From Methyloferula stellata AR4 (GTDB taxonomy: Bacteria > Pseudomonadota > Alphaproteobacteria > Rhizobiales > Beijerinckiaceae): a stretch of 64,000 nt of DNA. This document shows positions 46,037-56,217 of this stretch, one piece after another; position 1 is the stretch's first letter, and every line of letters starts with the position of its first letter. Position numbers and translations under genes: made by a program. The stretch lies in the NCBI RefSeq assembly GCF_000385335.1, contig NZ_ARWA01000001.1, positions 636,081-700,080 on the forward strand. Reading direction: 5' to 3'. Under the pieces are notes generated by a model that did no database searches, was not told the DNA's origin, and worked only from the letters and a program-made list of their open reading frames with translations.

Positions 46037-46210
46037 AGCTTCACCTTTTCCATATCAGCCGCCGCAGGCTCTGCACGTAAAAGTCGGGTCGCGATCCGGC
46101 GGCCAAGCTTCCGAAAGACTTTCGCGCATAGGATGAGCGCTCCAGACTTAATATAAATTATTATATAGCTTTATGCGCCCCGTGTCACCTCTCGCGGCGA
46201 AAATCAGGGT

Positions 46211-47383
46211 TCAAGAGAGGAGACCGCCCTGCTTGGCCGCGAGCGGATTCTCCGTCAGCGCCTGGCGATCGGCGCGATCCGGTGCGGGAATGCCCATCGC
46301 CGCATTCCACAGACCTTCGACGAAGCCCGGCTGGATGTCTTTCAGAATGAAGACCATGCGGGTCGCATGATCGTCGTCCGGCCAGGCATCGAGCCTTTGC
46401 GGCGCATGAAACACATGCTGCACGCCATGCACGATCAGTGGCCGCGCGGGATCATCGGCCAAAGCGACAATGCCTTTGACGCGCAAAAGATTGGCGCCAT
46501 AGGCATTGCGCATGAGTTCCAAAAACAGATCGAGCCCTGCGGGTTCGACGAGCGGCGCGAAACGCAGGCAGAAGGCCGCGATGCGCGCATCGTGACGGTT
46601 GACGTCCTGGTGCGCATGGGCGTGATCGTGGTGGCCATGCTCGCGCCCTTGATGATCATGCCCGTGATGGTCGTGACCGTCTTCGAACGCCTCCGCGTTC
46701 AGCCAATGGCGGACATTGGGTATCTTCCCGTCAATATCGTAGAGCCCTGCATCGAGAAGGCGCGAGGCTGTCGCTTGACCTGATGCCGCATCGAGCAGAA
46801 GCGCTCCCGGATTGAGTTCGGCGAGGCGCGCCTGCAGCGCATCGAGGCGAGGGCGATCGGCCCCGGAAACGAGATCCGATTTGGCGAGCACCAGCCGGTC
46901 GGCGACCGCTGCCTGTTTCACCGCTTCCTCATGCGCATCGAGTGTGGCTGCCCCATTCACCGCATCGATCAACGTGATGACGCCCTCAAGCCGGAAACGC
47001 AGCATGAGATAGGGATGAAACATGATCGTTTGCAGGATCGGCGCCGGATCGGCCAATCCCGTCGTCTCGATGATCACACGTTTGAACGGCGCGATGCGAT
47101 CATTGTCGCGGCGGCGCAAAAGATCTTCAAGCGTCTCGATGAGGTCGCCGCGGATCGTGCAGCAGAGGCAGCCCGACGACAAAAGAATCATGTCGGAATC
47201 GATCTTCTCGATCAGGAGGTGATCGAGGCCGATCTCGCCGAATTCATTGATGATGACGAGCGTGTCCGCAAGCACCGGATCCTTCAGAAGGCGGTTCAAG
47301 AGTGTCGTCTTGCCGGCGCCGAGAAAGCCCGTGATGACGGTCAGGGGAAAAGGCGGCGGCGGCCGTCTGGCTAATTCGGACAT
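46211..47383 (-). CDS. CobW-family GTP-binding metallochaperone
   Basis: A 390-aa G3E GTPase. Walker A is GFLGAGKTTLLNRLL (residues 19-33), the metal-binding CXCC is GCLCCTIRGD (cysteines 72-75), and the G4 motif is AKSD. A histidine/aspartate-rich loop covers residues 237-264 (EDGHDHHGHDHQGREHGHHD), suggesting zinc or cobalt buffering. The C-terminal CobW domain (LIVHGVQHVFHAP) is normal. The family delivers metal to client proteins, often under zinc limitation. It lies downstream of a carboxypeptidase gene, with no cobalamin gene adjacent. cobS and cobT are 4 kb away. Confidence 0.9.
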   Translation of the reverse strand: MSELARRPPPPFPLTVITGFLGAGKTTLLNRLLKDPVLADTLVIINEFGEIGLDHLLIEKIDSDMILLSSGCLCCTIRGDLIETLEDLLRRRDNDRIAPFKRVIIETTGLADPAPILQTIMFHPYLMLRFRLEGVITLIDAVNGAATLDAHEEAVKQAAVADRLVLAKSDLVSGADRPRLDALQARLAELNPGALLLDAASGQATASRLLDAGLYDIDGKIPNVRHWLNAEAFEDGHDHHGHDHQGREHGHHDHAHAHQDVNRHDARIAAFCLRFAPLVEPAGLDLFLELMRNAYGANLLRVKGIVALADDPARPLIVHGVQHVFHAPQRLDAWPDDDHATRMVFILKDIQPGFVEGLWNAAMGIPAPDRADRQALTENPLAAKQGGLLS

Positions 47384-47484
47384 GATGGCGGTTCCAGAGC
47401 GGGTTCAGACCGGCATCTATGCACGAGAAGCCCGCATTGCGATCCATTTCACCTGCAAAACCGCGCAACAAAACGTGCGCCTGT

Positions 47485-49047
47485 TCATTGCTTGGCGGCG
47501 GCTTGGCCCTTATTGGTTTTCACCTTCGCTTGGGCTACGGCATGATCCTTGGCGTGGAGGGTTTTCGCGGTCTCTTTGGCTTTGGCGGGCTTCGGCTTAT
47601 CCGCATGCGCCTCTTTGACCGAGTGCTGTTTCACCGAAGCCTTTTTAGCCTTGCCCTTTTTGGGATGGGTATCGTCCGCCTCGCCGCCAGCACCTTCGAG
47701 CATTTTCGCAGCGATCTTCTTATTCACGGGCTTTTCGGCGACAGCCTTTGGCGCATGGCGCCCCTTGATCGGCAGAGCCGTCGGGTCGGGGGCGAGCGGC
47801 GTTTTGGCGGTAGCGGCGGGCAATGTTGCCGCATAGGCGCTGGCCTGCTCAGGCGTCGGCTCTGTTCCGACGGCCGAATGCGGCGGCCGCGCTTGCGCAA
47901 CGGGTCCGATATAGCCCGCCATCGGGCCAATATAGACCGGGACCGGCGAAAAGACCGGCGCCGGCACCAGATCGATTCGCGTCAGGACCGGCGTCGTATG
48001 GAAGGGCGTGTTCGTCACGAAGGGAAACGAGCGCTGGCCCGCCGGATTGGCGGCCGGTCCCGCTTCGGCGACGAGCGGCGCCGTCAACTGCGCGATTTCG
48101 GCATTAAATTGCACGATCGCCTTGCCGCGGCGGCGGCAGATCTGATCGCGCATGTCCGGCGCGTTCGTCCCGCCTGCGGGCCCGAGATTGTCCAAGGACG
48201 CAATGGCGTGATCGACACCGCCAAAGCCGCGGTCGAACAGAGCGGAGACCTTCTGCGTCCGCAGCGGCACGGTCGGCGCGCCCATGACGACGACGATCAA
48301 CCTTTGGCTGCCGCGCGCGGCGCTGGCGACAATGTTAAATCCCGCCGGACAGGTGAAGCCCGTCTTCATACCTTCGGCACCCGGATAACGCCCGAGAAGA
48401 TTATTGTGATTGGTGATGACCTCGGACCCCAGAGCCAAGGCACCGAGATTGAAGAGATCGATATGCTCTGGGAAGGTTTTGTAAAGCGCCCGGCCGAGTA
48501 TCGCCATGTCGCGCGCCGACGACACATGGCGCGGATCGGGCAGGCCATTCGGATTGACGAAATGCGATTCCTGCATGCCCAATTGAGCTGCCGCCGCATT
48601 CATATCCTCGGCGAAGGCTTCGACCGAGCCCGATACGCCTTCCGCGACGGTGACGGCGAGATCGTTCGCCGAGCGCACCATCAACATCTTGAGCGCATTG
48701 TCGAGAGTGACTTCGGTGCCCGCTGCGAAACCCATTTTGGACGGCGGCATCGAAACCGCGCGCGGCGAAACGACCAAGGGCGTGTCCAGCGCGATCTTGT
48801 GGTCGCGCACGGCCTGCAGGGCCACATAAACCGTCATCAATTTGGTAAGCGAGGCCGGAAACCAGGGCTCCGTCGCCTCTTGCTGGTAGAGAACCGCGCC
48901 TGAGGCGACGTCGACGACGAGGGCCGGCGCCGCTTCGGCAGAGAGAGCCAAGGGACCGCACAACCAACCCGCTGTGAAGACATTCGCCGCAAGAGCGAAA
49001 GCCGCAAAACGGAGCATCCGACTTCCAGCGTTTGAACGGCCCATCAC
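47485..49047 (-). CDS. D-alanyl-D-alanine carboxypeptidase (PBP5/6 type) with basic tail
   Basis: A 520-aa exported serine peptidase of family S11. The active-site motifs are ASLTKLM (SXXK, residues 66-69), SAN (126-128) and KTG (228-230). A signal peptide covers about residues 1-40. Past about residue 360 the protein turns proline/alanine-rich and ends in a long lysine/alanine-rich tail (KKGKAKKASVKQHSVKEA, HAKDHAVAQAKVKTNKGQAA), where PBP5 would have an amphipathic anchor. It trims pentapeptides in the periplasm. The basic tail might bind the wall or DNA-like polyanions. Confidence 0.9.
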   Translation of the reverse strand: MMGRSNAGSRMLRFAAFALAANVFTAGWLCGPLALSAEAAPALVVDVASGAVLYQQEATEPWFPASLTKLMTVYVALQAVRDHKIALDTPLVVSPRAVSMPPSKMGFAAGTEVTLDNALKMLMVRSANDLAVTVAEGVSGSVEAFAEDMNAAAAQLGMQESHFVNPNGLPDPRHVSSARDMAILGRALYKTFPEHIDLFNLGALALGSEVITNHNNLLGRYPGAEGMKTGFTCPAGFNIVASAARGSQRLIVVVMGAPTVPLRTQKVSALFDRGFGGVDHAIASLDNLGPAGGTNAPDMRDQICRRRGKAIVQFNAEIAQLTAPLVAEAGPAANPAGQRSFPFVTNTPFHTTPVLTRIDLVPAPVFSPVPVYIGPMAGYIGPVAQARPPHSAVGTEPTPEQASAYAATLPAATAKTPLAPDPTALPIKGRHAPKAVAEKPVNKKIAAKMLEGAGGEADDTHPKKGKAKKASVKQHSVKEAHADKPKPAKAKETAKTLHAKDHAVAQAKVKTNKGQAAAKQ

Positions 49048-49325
49048 ATGATCCTGAACGATCGAAAGGCTTCGGCAACGCAGAATAGCGCCAATGCCTT
49101 CCTACCGTGCTCCGGCCAAATTGAAAAGGGACTAGCCGGATACTCCAGCACCCTTTGAGGCCATCTGTTTGAAAATCAGCCCAATTGGTTCGATCACCTA
49201 TACGTATTAGGGCATATGCTCTCTAAGATCAGCCCGATTTTCATGGCAAGTTTGAGACATCGCGGATCGATGTCTCTCACATTGGCGTTTGCTTTAATTC
49301 GAAGATGCTGAATTCTCCGGCGGGA

Positions 49326-49631
49326 TTATTCGCCAGGGGCTTTGGCTTCGATCGACAGTGCATGCACGGTGTCGTTCAGCTCGGCCTGCAAAACAGAATT
49401 GATGGTACGATGACGGTCCACTCGGCTCTTGCCAGCGAAGGCTTGCGAGATCACTTTAACTTGGAAATGCGTTCCGCCATCGCCATGCGCCCGGCCGGGG
49501 CTCATCGCGGCATGCGCATGACCGGCGTGCTTATGCGATTCATCGATGACTTCAAGCAGGCTCGGGGCCAAAGCGGCTTCAAGTTTGCTTTTGATTCGCT
49601 GTGCCATTGTGGCTTCGGCGTGTTCGCTCAT
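49326..49631 (-). CDS. bolA: BolA-family protein
   Basis: A 101-aa BolA protein: IKSKLEAALAPSLLEVIDES, HAGHAHA, THFQVKVISQAFAGKSRVDR, HRTINSVLQAELNDTVHALS. The invariant histidines for iron-sulfur ligation with a monothiol glutaredoxin are present. It diverges from the J-domain gene. The bolA, J-domain, cobS, cobT order is conserved in Hyphomicrobiales. Confidence 0.92.
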   Translation of the reverse strand: MSEHAEATMAQRIKSKLEAALAPSLLEVIDESHKHAGHAHAAMSPGRAHGDGGTHFQVKVISQAFAGKSRVDRHRTINSVLQAELNDTVHALSIEAKAPGE

Positions 49632-49720
49632 TTTTTAGACTCCTCATCAAACCGGCTCGGTTCGTTCATTTTTCATTTTATCGCTTCGAGCGCCTTGCGG
49701 CCACCCCAAAGAGCTTCATA

Positions 49721-50332
49721 ATGGACGACATGGATTTGAATTCTCGACTCTTCGATCGCATCAGGGTCAAGCCTGCGCGAAAACAAACCGTACAAACCAA
49801 TCAGGTGCGCTGCGATCATCCAGGTTGTAACGAACCTGGAGCATTTCGCGCGCCAATGGGACGATTGCGCGAGGGGCAATATTTCAGCTTTTGCCTCGAT
49901 CATGTGCGCGAATACAACGCCTCCTACAATTATTTCAACGGGATGACCGCCGAAGACGTCGCCGTTTACCAAAAAGAAGACGTGGTCGGCCATCGCCCGA
50001 CCTGGTCGATGGGGGTGAACCGCAGCCGTAGCGGCTTCCGGGAGGAGGGTGACGATCCGTCGCGGACCTCGGATCCGCTTGGCTTGTTCCGCTCGCGGAT
50101 GCGGCAGGCGGCCGAGCCAGCGCCCAAGCCAAGGACCGGCGTCGCTGCTCTTAAAGCCTTGGATCAATTGGGACTTGACGACGGAGCAGATGCGCCAACG
50201 ATCAAGACCCGCTATAAGGATCTGGTCAAACGTCTCCACCCGGATGCCAATGGCGGCGACCGGTCGAATGAAGACAAATTGCGGGAAATCATCCGCGCCT
50301 ATAATTATCTAAAGTCGGTCAAGCTCGCCTGA
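49721..50332 (+). CDS. C-terminal J-domain protein
   Basis: A 203-aa protein from ATG 49721 (MDDMDLNSRLFDRIRVKP); ATG 49730 is also possible. The N-terminal half has cysteines (RCDHPGCNEPGAFRAP) and a second motif FCLDHVREYNASYNYFNGM. The C-terminal 60 residues form a J domain with the HPD tripeptide in YKDLVKRLHPDANGGD. J domains stimulate DnaK; the N-terminal half is a client or zinc module of unknown role. cobS follows after 124 bases. Confidence 0.88.
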   Translation: MDDMDLNSRLFDRIRVKPARKQTVQTNQVRCDHPGCNEPGAFRAPMGRLREGQYFSFCLDHVREYNASYNYFNGMTAEDVAVYQKEDVVGHRPTWSMGVNRSRSGFREEGDDPSRTSDPLGLFRSRMRQAAEPAPKPRTGVAALKALDQLGLDDGADAPTIKTRYKDLVKRLHPDANGGDRSNEDKLREIIRAYNYLKSVKLA

Positions 50333-50456
50333 ATCTTGCTTCGGCGCCTTGAGGCATAATGTCAGGCATTTCAGCGGTGCCGAGTTGCGACCGAGTTTAC
50401 AACAGCGTTCCGGGTTTCGGCACATGCTGGCGCGACTCCCGTCCGAAGGAGGATGA

Positions 50457-51452
50457 ATGCAAAGCGCAGCAGCGTCAGGCGGGGTGAGTGGCCTGCCCGA
50501 CATGAAAATATCGGTTCGTCAGGTTTTCGGAATCGACACCGACCTTGAGGCCCCGGCCTATTCCACAGCCGAAGAACATGTTCCCGACACCGATCCCGAT
50601 TATATTTTCGATCGCGATACGACACTTGCCATTCTCGCGGGGTTCATCAAGAACCGCCGCGTGATGGTGACCGGCTATCACGGCACCGGCAAGTCGACGC
50701 ATATCGAGCAGGTGGCCGCACGGCTCAACTGGCCTTGCGTGCGCATCAATCTCGACAGCCATGTCTCACGCGTCGATCTCGTCGGCAAGGACGCGATCGT
50801 CCTGAAGGACGGCAAGCAGGTCACAGAGTTCAAGGACGGCATCCTGCCCTGGGCGCTGCAAAACAATATCGCGCTTTGCTTCGACGAATATGACGCCGGC
50901 CGGCCGGATGTGATGTTCGTCATTCAGCGCGTGCTCGAAGTTTCGGGCAGGCTCACGCTTCTCGATCAGAGCCGGGTTATCCGTCCTCATCCGGCCTTCC
51001 GCTTGTTTTCGACGACGAATACGATCGGGCTTGGCGATACGTCCGGCCTTTATCACGGCACGCAGCAGATCAATCAGGGCCAGATGGACCGCTGGTCGAT
51101 TGTCGCGACGCTGAATTATCTGCCGCACGACAAGGAAGTCGAAATCGTCCTCGCCAAGGTCAAATCCTATCAGCAGACCAAGGAAGGCCGCGACGCGATC
51201 AACAAGATGGTGCGTGTCGCCGATTTGACCCGCAACGCCTTCATCGCCGGCGATCTTTCGACCGTTATGAGCCCACGCACGGTGATCACCTGGGCCGAGA
51301 ATGCCGAAATTTTCGGCGACATCGGTTTCGCTTTCCGGCTCACGTTCCTAAATAAGTGCGATGAATTGGAGCGCACGCTCGTCGCCGAATTCTATCAGCG
51401 CTGCTTCGGCCAGGATCTGCCCGAAAGCGCTGTGAATGTGGTGATGAGCTAG
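50457..51452 (+). CDS. cobS: Cobaltochelatase AAA+ subunit CobS
   Basis: CobS is the AAA+ motor that, with CobT and CobN, inserts cobalt into hydrogenobyrinic acid diamide in aerobic cobalamin synthesis. The 331-aa protein has Walker [19 protein letters not shown] and Walker [15 protein letters not shown], with sensor [14 protein letters not shown]. Length and family segments are typical. Its partner cobT follows, separated by a repeat of about 200 bases. Confidence 0.96.
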   Translation: MQSAAASGGVSGLPDMKISVRQVFGIDTDLEAPAYSTAEEHVPDTDPDYIFDRDTTLAILAGFIKNRRVMVTGYHGTGKSTHIEQVAARLNWPCVRINLDSHVSRVDLVGKDAIVLKDGKQVTEFKDGILPWALQNNIALCFDEYDAGRPDVMFVIQRVLEVSGRLTLLDQSRVIRPHPAFRLFSTTNTIGLGDTSGLYHGTQQINQGQMDRWSIVATLNYLPHDKEVEIVLAKVKSYQQTKEGRDAINKMVRVADLTRNAFIAGDLSTVMSPRTVITWAENAEIFGDIGFAFRLTFLNKCDELERTLVAEFYQRCFGQDLPESAVNVVMS

Positions 51453-51472
51453 CTAACCCTGCCGATGAAGGC

Positions 51473-51672
51473 GGCACCTTCTCCCGACCAAACTCGGGCT
51501 TGCCCGAGTTTGGCATTCTCAAAGACGCAAGTCGGGCAAGCCCGGCTTGCTTGCGGGAGAAGGTGCCGAGCGAATGCGAAGCGGATGAGGGGCTAAACCC
51601 TTCCGCCGACAGAGCGTAACCCCTCACCCGGCCAGCTCCGCTGGCCACCCTCTCCCACAAGGGGAGAGGGGT
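51473..51672. repeat. Dispersed composite repeat (family F) between cobS and cobT
   Basis: A set of hairpin-forming pieces: CTCGGGCTTGCCCGAG and ACGCAAGTCGGGCAAGCCCG, AAGGTGCCGAGCGAATGCGA, then CCCTCTCCCACAAGGGGAGA. Such units are spread widely in Hyphomicrobiales genomes. No coding content is seen. Confidence 0.7.
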
Positions 51673-51692
51673 TCGCACGACCGTTGAGCCTA

Positions 51693-53627
51693 ATGACTTC
51701 GAACTCAAAGCCGCCAAGCAAGGCCGAAGCGCCGCAGGAGCCCTTCAAACGGGCCTTGGCCGGCTGCATGCGCGCGCTGTCGCACATGCCGCAGCTCGAA
51801 GTCGCCTATGCGTCGGAACGGCCGAACCTCATCCGTACGGGCACGACTGCGAAAGCCCGCCTGCCCGAACCGGCGCGCAAGCTCGATCCGCGCGAGGCCT
51901 CGATCTTGCGCGGCCACGCCGATTCGATGGCGCTCCGGCTCGCCTGCCACAACACCGATATTCACCGGAAGCTTCTCCCGCAGGCCTCTGCGGCCCGCGC
52001 GGTCTTCGATGCCGTCGAACAGGCGCGCGTCGAAGCCATTGGCTCACGGCGCATGCAGGGCGTTGCCAATAATCTCGATGCCATGCTCGACGATCGCTAT
52101 TATCGCAGCCGCGCATCCGAAGTGACGGCGCGCGCCGATGCACCGCTCGAAGACGCCGTCGCCATGATCGTGCGCGAGCGGCTCACCGGCCGCAAACCGC
52201 CAAAAAATGCGCAAAAGCTCGTCGACCTCTGGCGCCCCTGGGTCGAGGAACGCGCAAAAAGCGATCTCGACAGGCTCGGCACGGCGATCGAAGACCAGGC
52301 GGCTTTTGCGCAAGCGGTTCACAAGCTTCTCAGCTCGCTCGAAATGGGTGAGGAAGGCAGCCTCGGCCAGGACGAAAACGACGAGGACCTGCCGCAGGAT
52401 CAGGCCGACGAGGGCGATGCCGGCCTCAATAATGACGGCGAAGAAGACCAGACCGCCGAGGCCATGCAGTCGGAGCAGACGGACTCGGCCGAGGAGTCTT
52501 TGGACGACGGCACGACCGAATCGGCCGAGGCGCCTTCCGGAGAATTCGAAGAAGACGCCGAATATGCCGACGCGGAACAAGGCTCCGAGTCGCGCCGCCA
52601 GCCGTCGCCAGGCAAAACCGAACCGCGGCTGCAAGACTATAAGGCTTTCTCGAAACGCCATGACGAAACCGTCATGGCCGAAGACCTCTGCGATGCCGAC
52701 GAACTCGACCGGCTGCGTGCCTATCTCGATAAGCAATTGCAAAATCTCTCGTCGATCGTCTCGCGTCTCGCCAACCGCCTGCAACGCCGGCTGATGGCGC
52801 AGCAAAACCGCTCGTGGGAATTCGATCTCGAAGAAGGCATGCTCGATGCCTCGCGCCTGCCGCGCGTCGTCATCGATCCGCAGCAGCCCTTGTCCTTCAA
52901 ACGCGAGAAGGACACCGACTTCCGCGATACGGTCGTGACCTTGCTCCTCGACAATTCCGGCTCGATGCGCGGGCGGCCGATCACGGTTGCCGCGACCTGC
53001 GCCGATATTCTGGCCCGCACGCTGGAGCGCTGCGGCGTGAAAGTGGAAATCCTTGGATTTACGACCCGCGCGTGGAAAGGCGGCCAGGCGCGCGAGGCCT
53101 GGCTGCAGGCGGGCAAGCCGCCGAACCCGGGCCGGCTCAACGATCTGCGCCATATCATCTACAAATCCGCTGATGCGCCCTGGCGGCGGGCGCGCAAGAA
53201 TCTCGGCCTGATGATGCGCGAAGGCCTGCTCAAGGAGAATATCGACGGCGAGGCGCTCGATTGGGCGCACAAGAGATTGCTGGCCCGGCCCGAGCAGCGC
53301 AAGATTCTGATGATGATCTCCGACGGCGCGCCGGTCGATGATTCGACGCTCTCGGTCAATCCCGGCAATTATCTCGAGCGGCATTTGCGCCAGATGATCG
53401 AAGAGATCGAGACGAAATCGCCAGTCGAACTCATCGCCATTGGCATAGGCCATGATGTGACGCGCTATTATCGCCGCGCGGTGACGATCGTCGATGCGGA
53501 GGAGCTCGGCGGCGCGATGACCGACAAGCTCGCCGAGCTCTTCAGCGAGAAGGGCGATGCGCAGCCCGCAAGTGGGCGGCGCGGCTATGCGCCGGGCAAG
53601 ACCGGCGTCGCACCTACCCTGCACTGA
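51693..53627 (+). CDS. cobT: Cobaltochelatase subunit CobT
   Basis: A 644-aa protein from ATG 51693; a TTG nine bases upstream is possible. The N-terminal region matches CobT ([20 protein letters not shown]). A long acidic linker covers about residues 215-310 ([20 protein letters not shown]). The C-terminal von Willebrand A domain has the MIDAS motif [16 protein letters not shown]. CobT forms a ring with CobS. The acidic linker is normal for the family. Confidence 0.96.
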   Translation: MTSNSKPPSKAEAPQEPFKRALAGCMRALSHMPQLEVAYASERPNLIRTGTTAKARLPEPARKLDPREASILRGHADSMALRLACHNTDIHRKLLPQASAARAVFDAVEQARVEAIGSRRMQGVANNLDAMLDDRYYRSRASEVTARADAPLEDAVAMIVRERLTGRKPPKNAQKLVDLWRPWVEERAKSDLDRLGTAIEDQAAFAQAVHKLLSSLEMGEEGSLGQDENDEDLPQDQADEGDAGLNNDGEEDQTAEAMQSEQTDSAEESLDDGTTESAEAPSGEFEEDAEYADAEQGSESRRQPSPGKTEPRLQDYKAFSKRHDETVMAEDLCDADELDRLRAYLDKQLQNLSSIVSRLANRLQRRLMAQQNRSWEFDLEEGMLDASRLPRVVIDPQQPLSFKREKDTDFRDTVVTLLLDNSGSMRGRPITVAATCADILARTLERCGVKVEILGFTTRAWKGGQAREAWLQAGKPPNPGRLNDLRHIIYKSADAPWRRARKNLGLMMREGLLKENIDGEALDWAHKRLLARPEQRKILMMISDGAPVDDSTLSVNPGNYLERHLRQMIEEIETKSPVELIAIGIGHDVTRYYRRAVTIVDAEELGGAMTDKLAELFSEKGDAQPASGRRGYAPGKTGVAPTLH

Positions 53628-53730
53628 GCGGCCATCCAGTCTTCGCGAATGACGGAAACGGCGCTTGTCATAGGAACAGCAGATTGATCTGATACGCGGC
53701 AAAGCTTGATATTATTCGCCGAGTTTTCCG

Positions 53731-55104
53731 ATGACGCGCTTTTTAGCTGGATTTTTGACCCTCGGCGCTCTGTTCGCGGGCATCCCCTTGGCCGCCGCAC
53801 AGGACGCACCAAAGCCGGTACCCGGTCTCGACAAGATCAACCATATTATCGTCATTTATCTCGAGAACCGCAGCTTCGACAATCTCTATGGATTGTTTCC
53901 AGGTGCCGATGGTCTCGCCAACGCTGGCGCCACGGCGACGCAGGTCGGCAAAGACGGCAAAGTGCTCGAAACCCTGCCGCCGGTGATGAACACCAATCCG
54001 AAGGTGCCGATCGTCGACACGCGCTTTCCCGCCAATCTGCCGAATGCGCCGTTTCGCGCCGAACCCTATGTCGGGCCGGAACAGACCACGGGCGATCTGG
54101 TGCACCGTTTCTACCACGAGCAATTGCAGATCGACGACGGCAAGATGGACAAGTTCGCCATTTGGTCGGATGCCGGCGGCCTTGTCATGAGCACTTATGA
54201 TGGCAGCAAATTTCCGCTGTGGGATTATGCCAAGCGCTACGTGCTGATGGATCATTTTTACCATGCGGCTTTCGGCGGCTCGTTCCTCAACCATTTCTGG
54301 ACGATTTGCGCCTGCACGCCGCGTTTCGAAAACGCGCCTGCGGAGCTTGTCGCCACGCTCGATGAAAATGGCGTGATCACCAGCGACAAAGCCGATAATG
54401 CCGTGACGCCTGATTTTTATGCGGTCAATACGTTGCAGCCGAAGCTCGGACCGCATGCGCAAAGCGTCCCCGAGGCTAAATTATTGCCGCCACAGGACAT
54501 GCCGAATATCGGCGACAGGCTCAGTGAAAAAGGCGTGCCCTGGGCCTGGTATTCGGGCGGCTGGAACGATGCGCTGGCAGGCAAGCCAGACCCGCTGTTT
54601 CAATTCCATCATCAGGCCTTCGCCTTCTTTGGCCGCTATGCCAATGGCACAGAAGACAGCAAGGCACATATCAAGGATGCGCTCGATTTCACCGCAGGAA
54701 TCGAGAAGGGCCAGCTTCCTGCCGTGACCTTCTATAAGCCGATCGGCGAATTCAACGAACATCCGGGCTATTCGACGGTGCTCGCCTCCGAGCGCTATGC
54801 CGCCGATCTCGTGAAACTGATCGAAGACAGTCCTCTCTGGAAGGACACGCTCATCGTCATCACTTACGATGAGAATGGCGGCCTTTGGGATCATATGGCG
54901 CCGCCGAAGAAGGACCGTTGGGGTCCGGGCGTGCGGGTGCCGACGCTCGTCATTTCGCCTTTCGCCAAGAAAGGCTTCATCGATCATACGGACTATGACA
55001 CGACGGCGATTCTGAAATTGATCGAAACCCGTTTTGGGATCGTGCCGCTCGGCGAGCGCGACGCGGCCGCACCCGATATGACGAATGCACTCGATTTGAA
55101 TTGA
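53731..55104 (+). CDS. Acid phosphatase/phospholipase C-like phosphoesterase (AcpA family)
   Basis: A 457-aa exported phosphoesterase (PF04185 type). A signal peptide covers residues 1-25 (LAGFLTLGALFAGIPLAAA). The active-site segment IIVIYLENRSFDNLYGLFPG is diagnostic, with later metal-ligand motifs DENGGLWDHMAPP and FGIVPLGERD. It acts in the periplasm on phosphate esters. It is an insertion between cobT and rpmB compared with relatives. Confidence 0.9.
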   Translation: MTRFLAGFLTLGALFAGIPLAAAQDAPKPVPGLDKINHIIVIYLENRSFDNLYGLFPGADGLANAGATATQVGKDGKVLETLPPVMNTNPKVPIVDTRFPANLPNAPFRAEPYVGPEQTTGDLVHRFYHEQLQIDDGKMDKFAIWSDAGGLVMSTYDGSKFPLWDYAKRYVLMDHFYHAAFGGSFLNHFWTICACTPRFENAPAELVATLDENGVITSDKADNAVTPDFYAVNTLQPKLGPHAQSVPEAKLLPPQDMPNIGDRLSEKGVPWAWYSGGWNDALAGKPDPLFQFHHQAFAFFGRYANGTEDSKAHIKDALDFTAGIEKGQLPAVTFYKPIGEFNEHPGYSTVLASERYAADLVKLIEDSPLWKDTLIVITYDENGGLWDHMAPPKKDRWGPGVRVPTLVISPFAKKGFIDHTDYDTTAILKLIETRFGIVPLGERDAAAPDMTNALDLN

Positions 55105-55122
55105 GCAGGCATAAGCCGCTTG

Positions 55123-55205
55123 GTCATCGTCATTGCGAGGAGTGAAACGACGAAGCAATCCATGTGGCAACTTTCCCGGATTGCTTCGCTGCGCTCGCAA
55201 TGACG
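55123..55205. repeat. Dispersed repeat family E
   Basis: CGTCATTGCGAGGAGTGAAA with CGACGAAGCAATCC, and its inverted partner GGATTGCTTCGCTGCGCTCG with CAATGACG. It lies between the convergent phosphoesterase and LysR genes and could terminate both. Confidence 0.8.
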
Positions 55206-55217
55206 CTAGGTCTTGAC

Positions 55218-56111
55218 CTACCGCGTCTTGATGAAATCGACAAAAGCTCTGAGCGGCGCGGGCATATGTTTGCGGCTCGGATAATAGAGAAAAGGCCCGG
55301 GAAAGCGCGGCGACCAATCGGCCAATAGTTCGACAAGTTCGGCTTTATCCAGGTAGGGGCGTAGAAACTCTTCGAATGAATAGATGAGACCGAGGCCCGC
55401 TAGGGCCGCGCCGATTTCGAGTTCACCCATTGTGGCGATCATCGGGCCTTCCGGGCTGACACGGACGATCTCGCCGTCGCGCTCGAATTCCCAGGTCGAG
55501 ATGAGGACGCCGCTCAGGAAGCGATGCCGGATACAAGGGTGATCCAAGATTTCCCGCGGCTCTTTCGGCGCACCGCGCGCTGCGATATAGGCGGGCGAGG
55601 CTGCCAGCACGAAGCGCTGAACGCTCGGGCCGATCGGCACGGCAATCATGTCCTTTTCGATCCGCTCGTCGTAACGGATGCCTGCGTCAAAGCCAGCGGC
55701 GAGCACGTCGATGAACGTATCGCTCGCCGTCACGTCGAGCGTAATGCCCGGATGGGCGATGAGAAAACGCGTCGCAATCGGCGGCAGAATTTCCCGCGCC
55801 ACAATGGTCGGCACGTTGAGCTTGAGCGTGCCGCGCGGGCTGTCGCGAAACTGATTCACCGCATCGAGCGCGCCTGAAATATCGCCAAGCGCCGGTGCCA
55901 GACGCTCGAGCAAATGCGCGCCAGCCTCCGTCGGCGTCACGCTGCGCGTCGTGCGATTGAGAAGCCGTACGCCCAATCGCAATTCGAGGCGCCGCAGGGC
56001 CTCGCTCAGCGAGGAGGGCGAAACGCCGCGCAATTTGGCGGCGCCGCGAAAGCTGCGCGCTTGCGCGACGGCAACGAAAGCATCGAGATCCGCAAGATCC
56101 ATGTCAGCCAT
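55218..56111 (-). CDS. LysR-type transcriptional regulator
   Basis: A 297-aa regulator from ATG 56111 (MADMDLADLDAFVAVAQARS). The helix-turn-helix is SFRGAAKLRGVSPSSLSEAL, followed by RRLELRLGVRLLNRTTRSVT. The effector domain covers the rest. It diverges from an aldo/keto reductase gene, which it probably controls. Ten extra in-frame codons upstream are not expected to be used. Confidence 0.9.
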   Translation of the reverse strand: MADMDLADLDAFVAVAQARSFRGAAKLRGVSPSSLSEALRRLELRLGVRLLNRTTRSVTPTEAGAHLLERLAPALGDISGALDAVNQFRDSPRGTLKLNVPTIVAREILPPIATRFLIAHPGITLDVTASDTFIDVLAAGFDAGIRYDERIEKDMIAVPIGPSVQRFVLAASPAYIAARGAPKEPREILDHPCIRHRFLSGVLISTWEFERDGEIVRVSPEGPMIATMGELEIGAALAGLGLIYSFEEFLRPYLDKAELVELLADWSPRFPGPFLYYPSRKHMPAPLRAFVDFIKTR

Positions 56112-56133
56112 TGTTTCGTTTTTAGCACAGGCT

Positions 56134-56147
56134 GTTCTCAAAAGAAC
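56134..56147. promoter_or_regulatory. Candidate LysR operator
   Basis: The inverted repeat GTTCT-N4-AGAAC lies in the 106-base gap between the divergent lysR and reductase genes. Position and symmetry only. Confidence 0.4.
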
Positions 56148-56217
56148 GTATTATCGTACAGCTCGTAGACCCCACCTTTAGGCTGTTCGCAATGGCTTTT
56201 CGAAAACGGGGTTCACG

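Noticed and set aside
46140-46175. AT-rich TAATATAAATTATTATATA stretch
   Set aside because: Lies between convergent gene ends; the symmetry is imperfect and no promoter or binding-site reading is supported.
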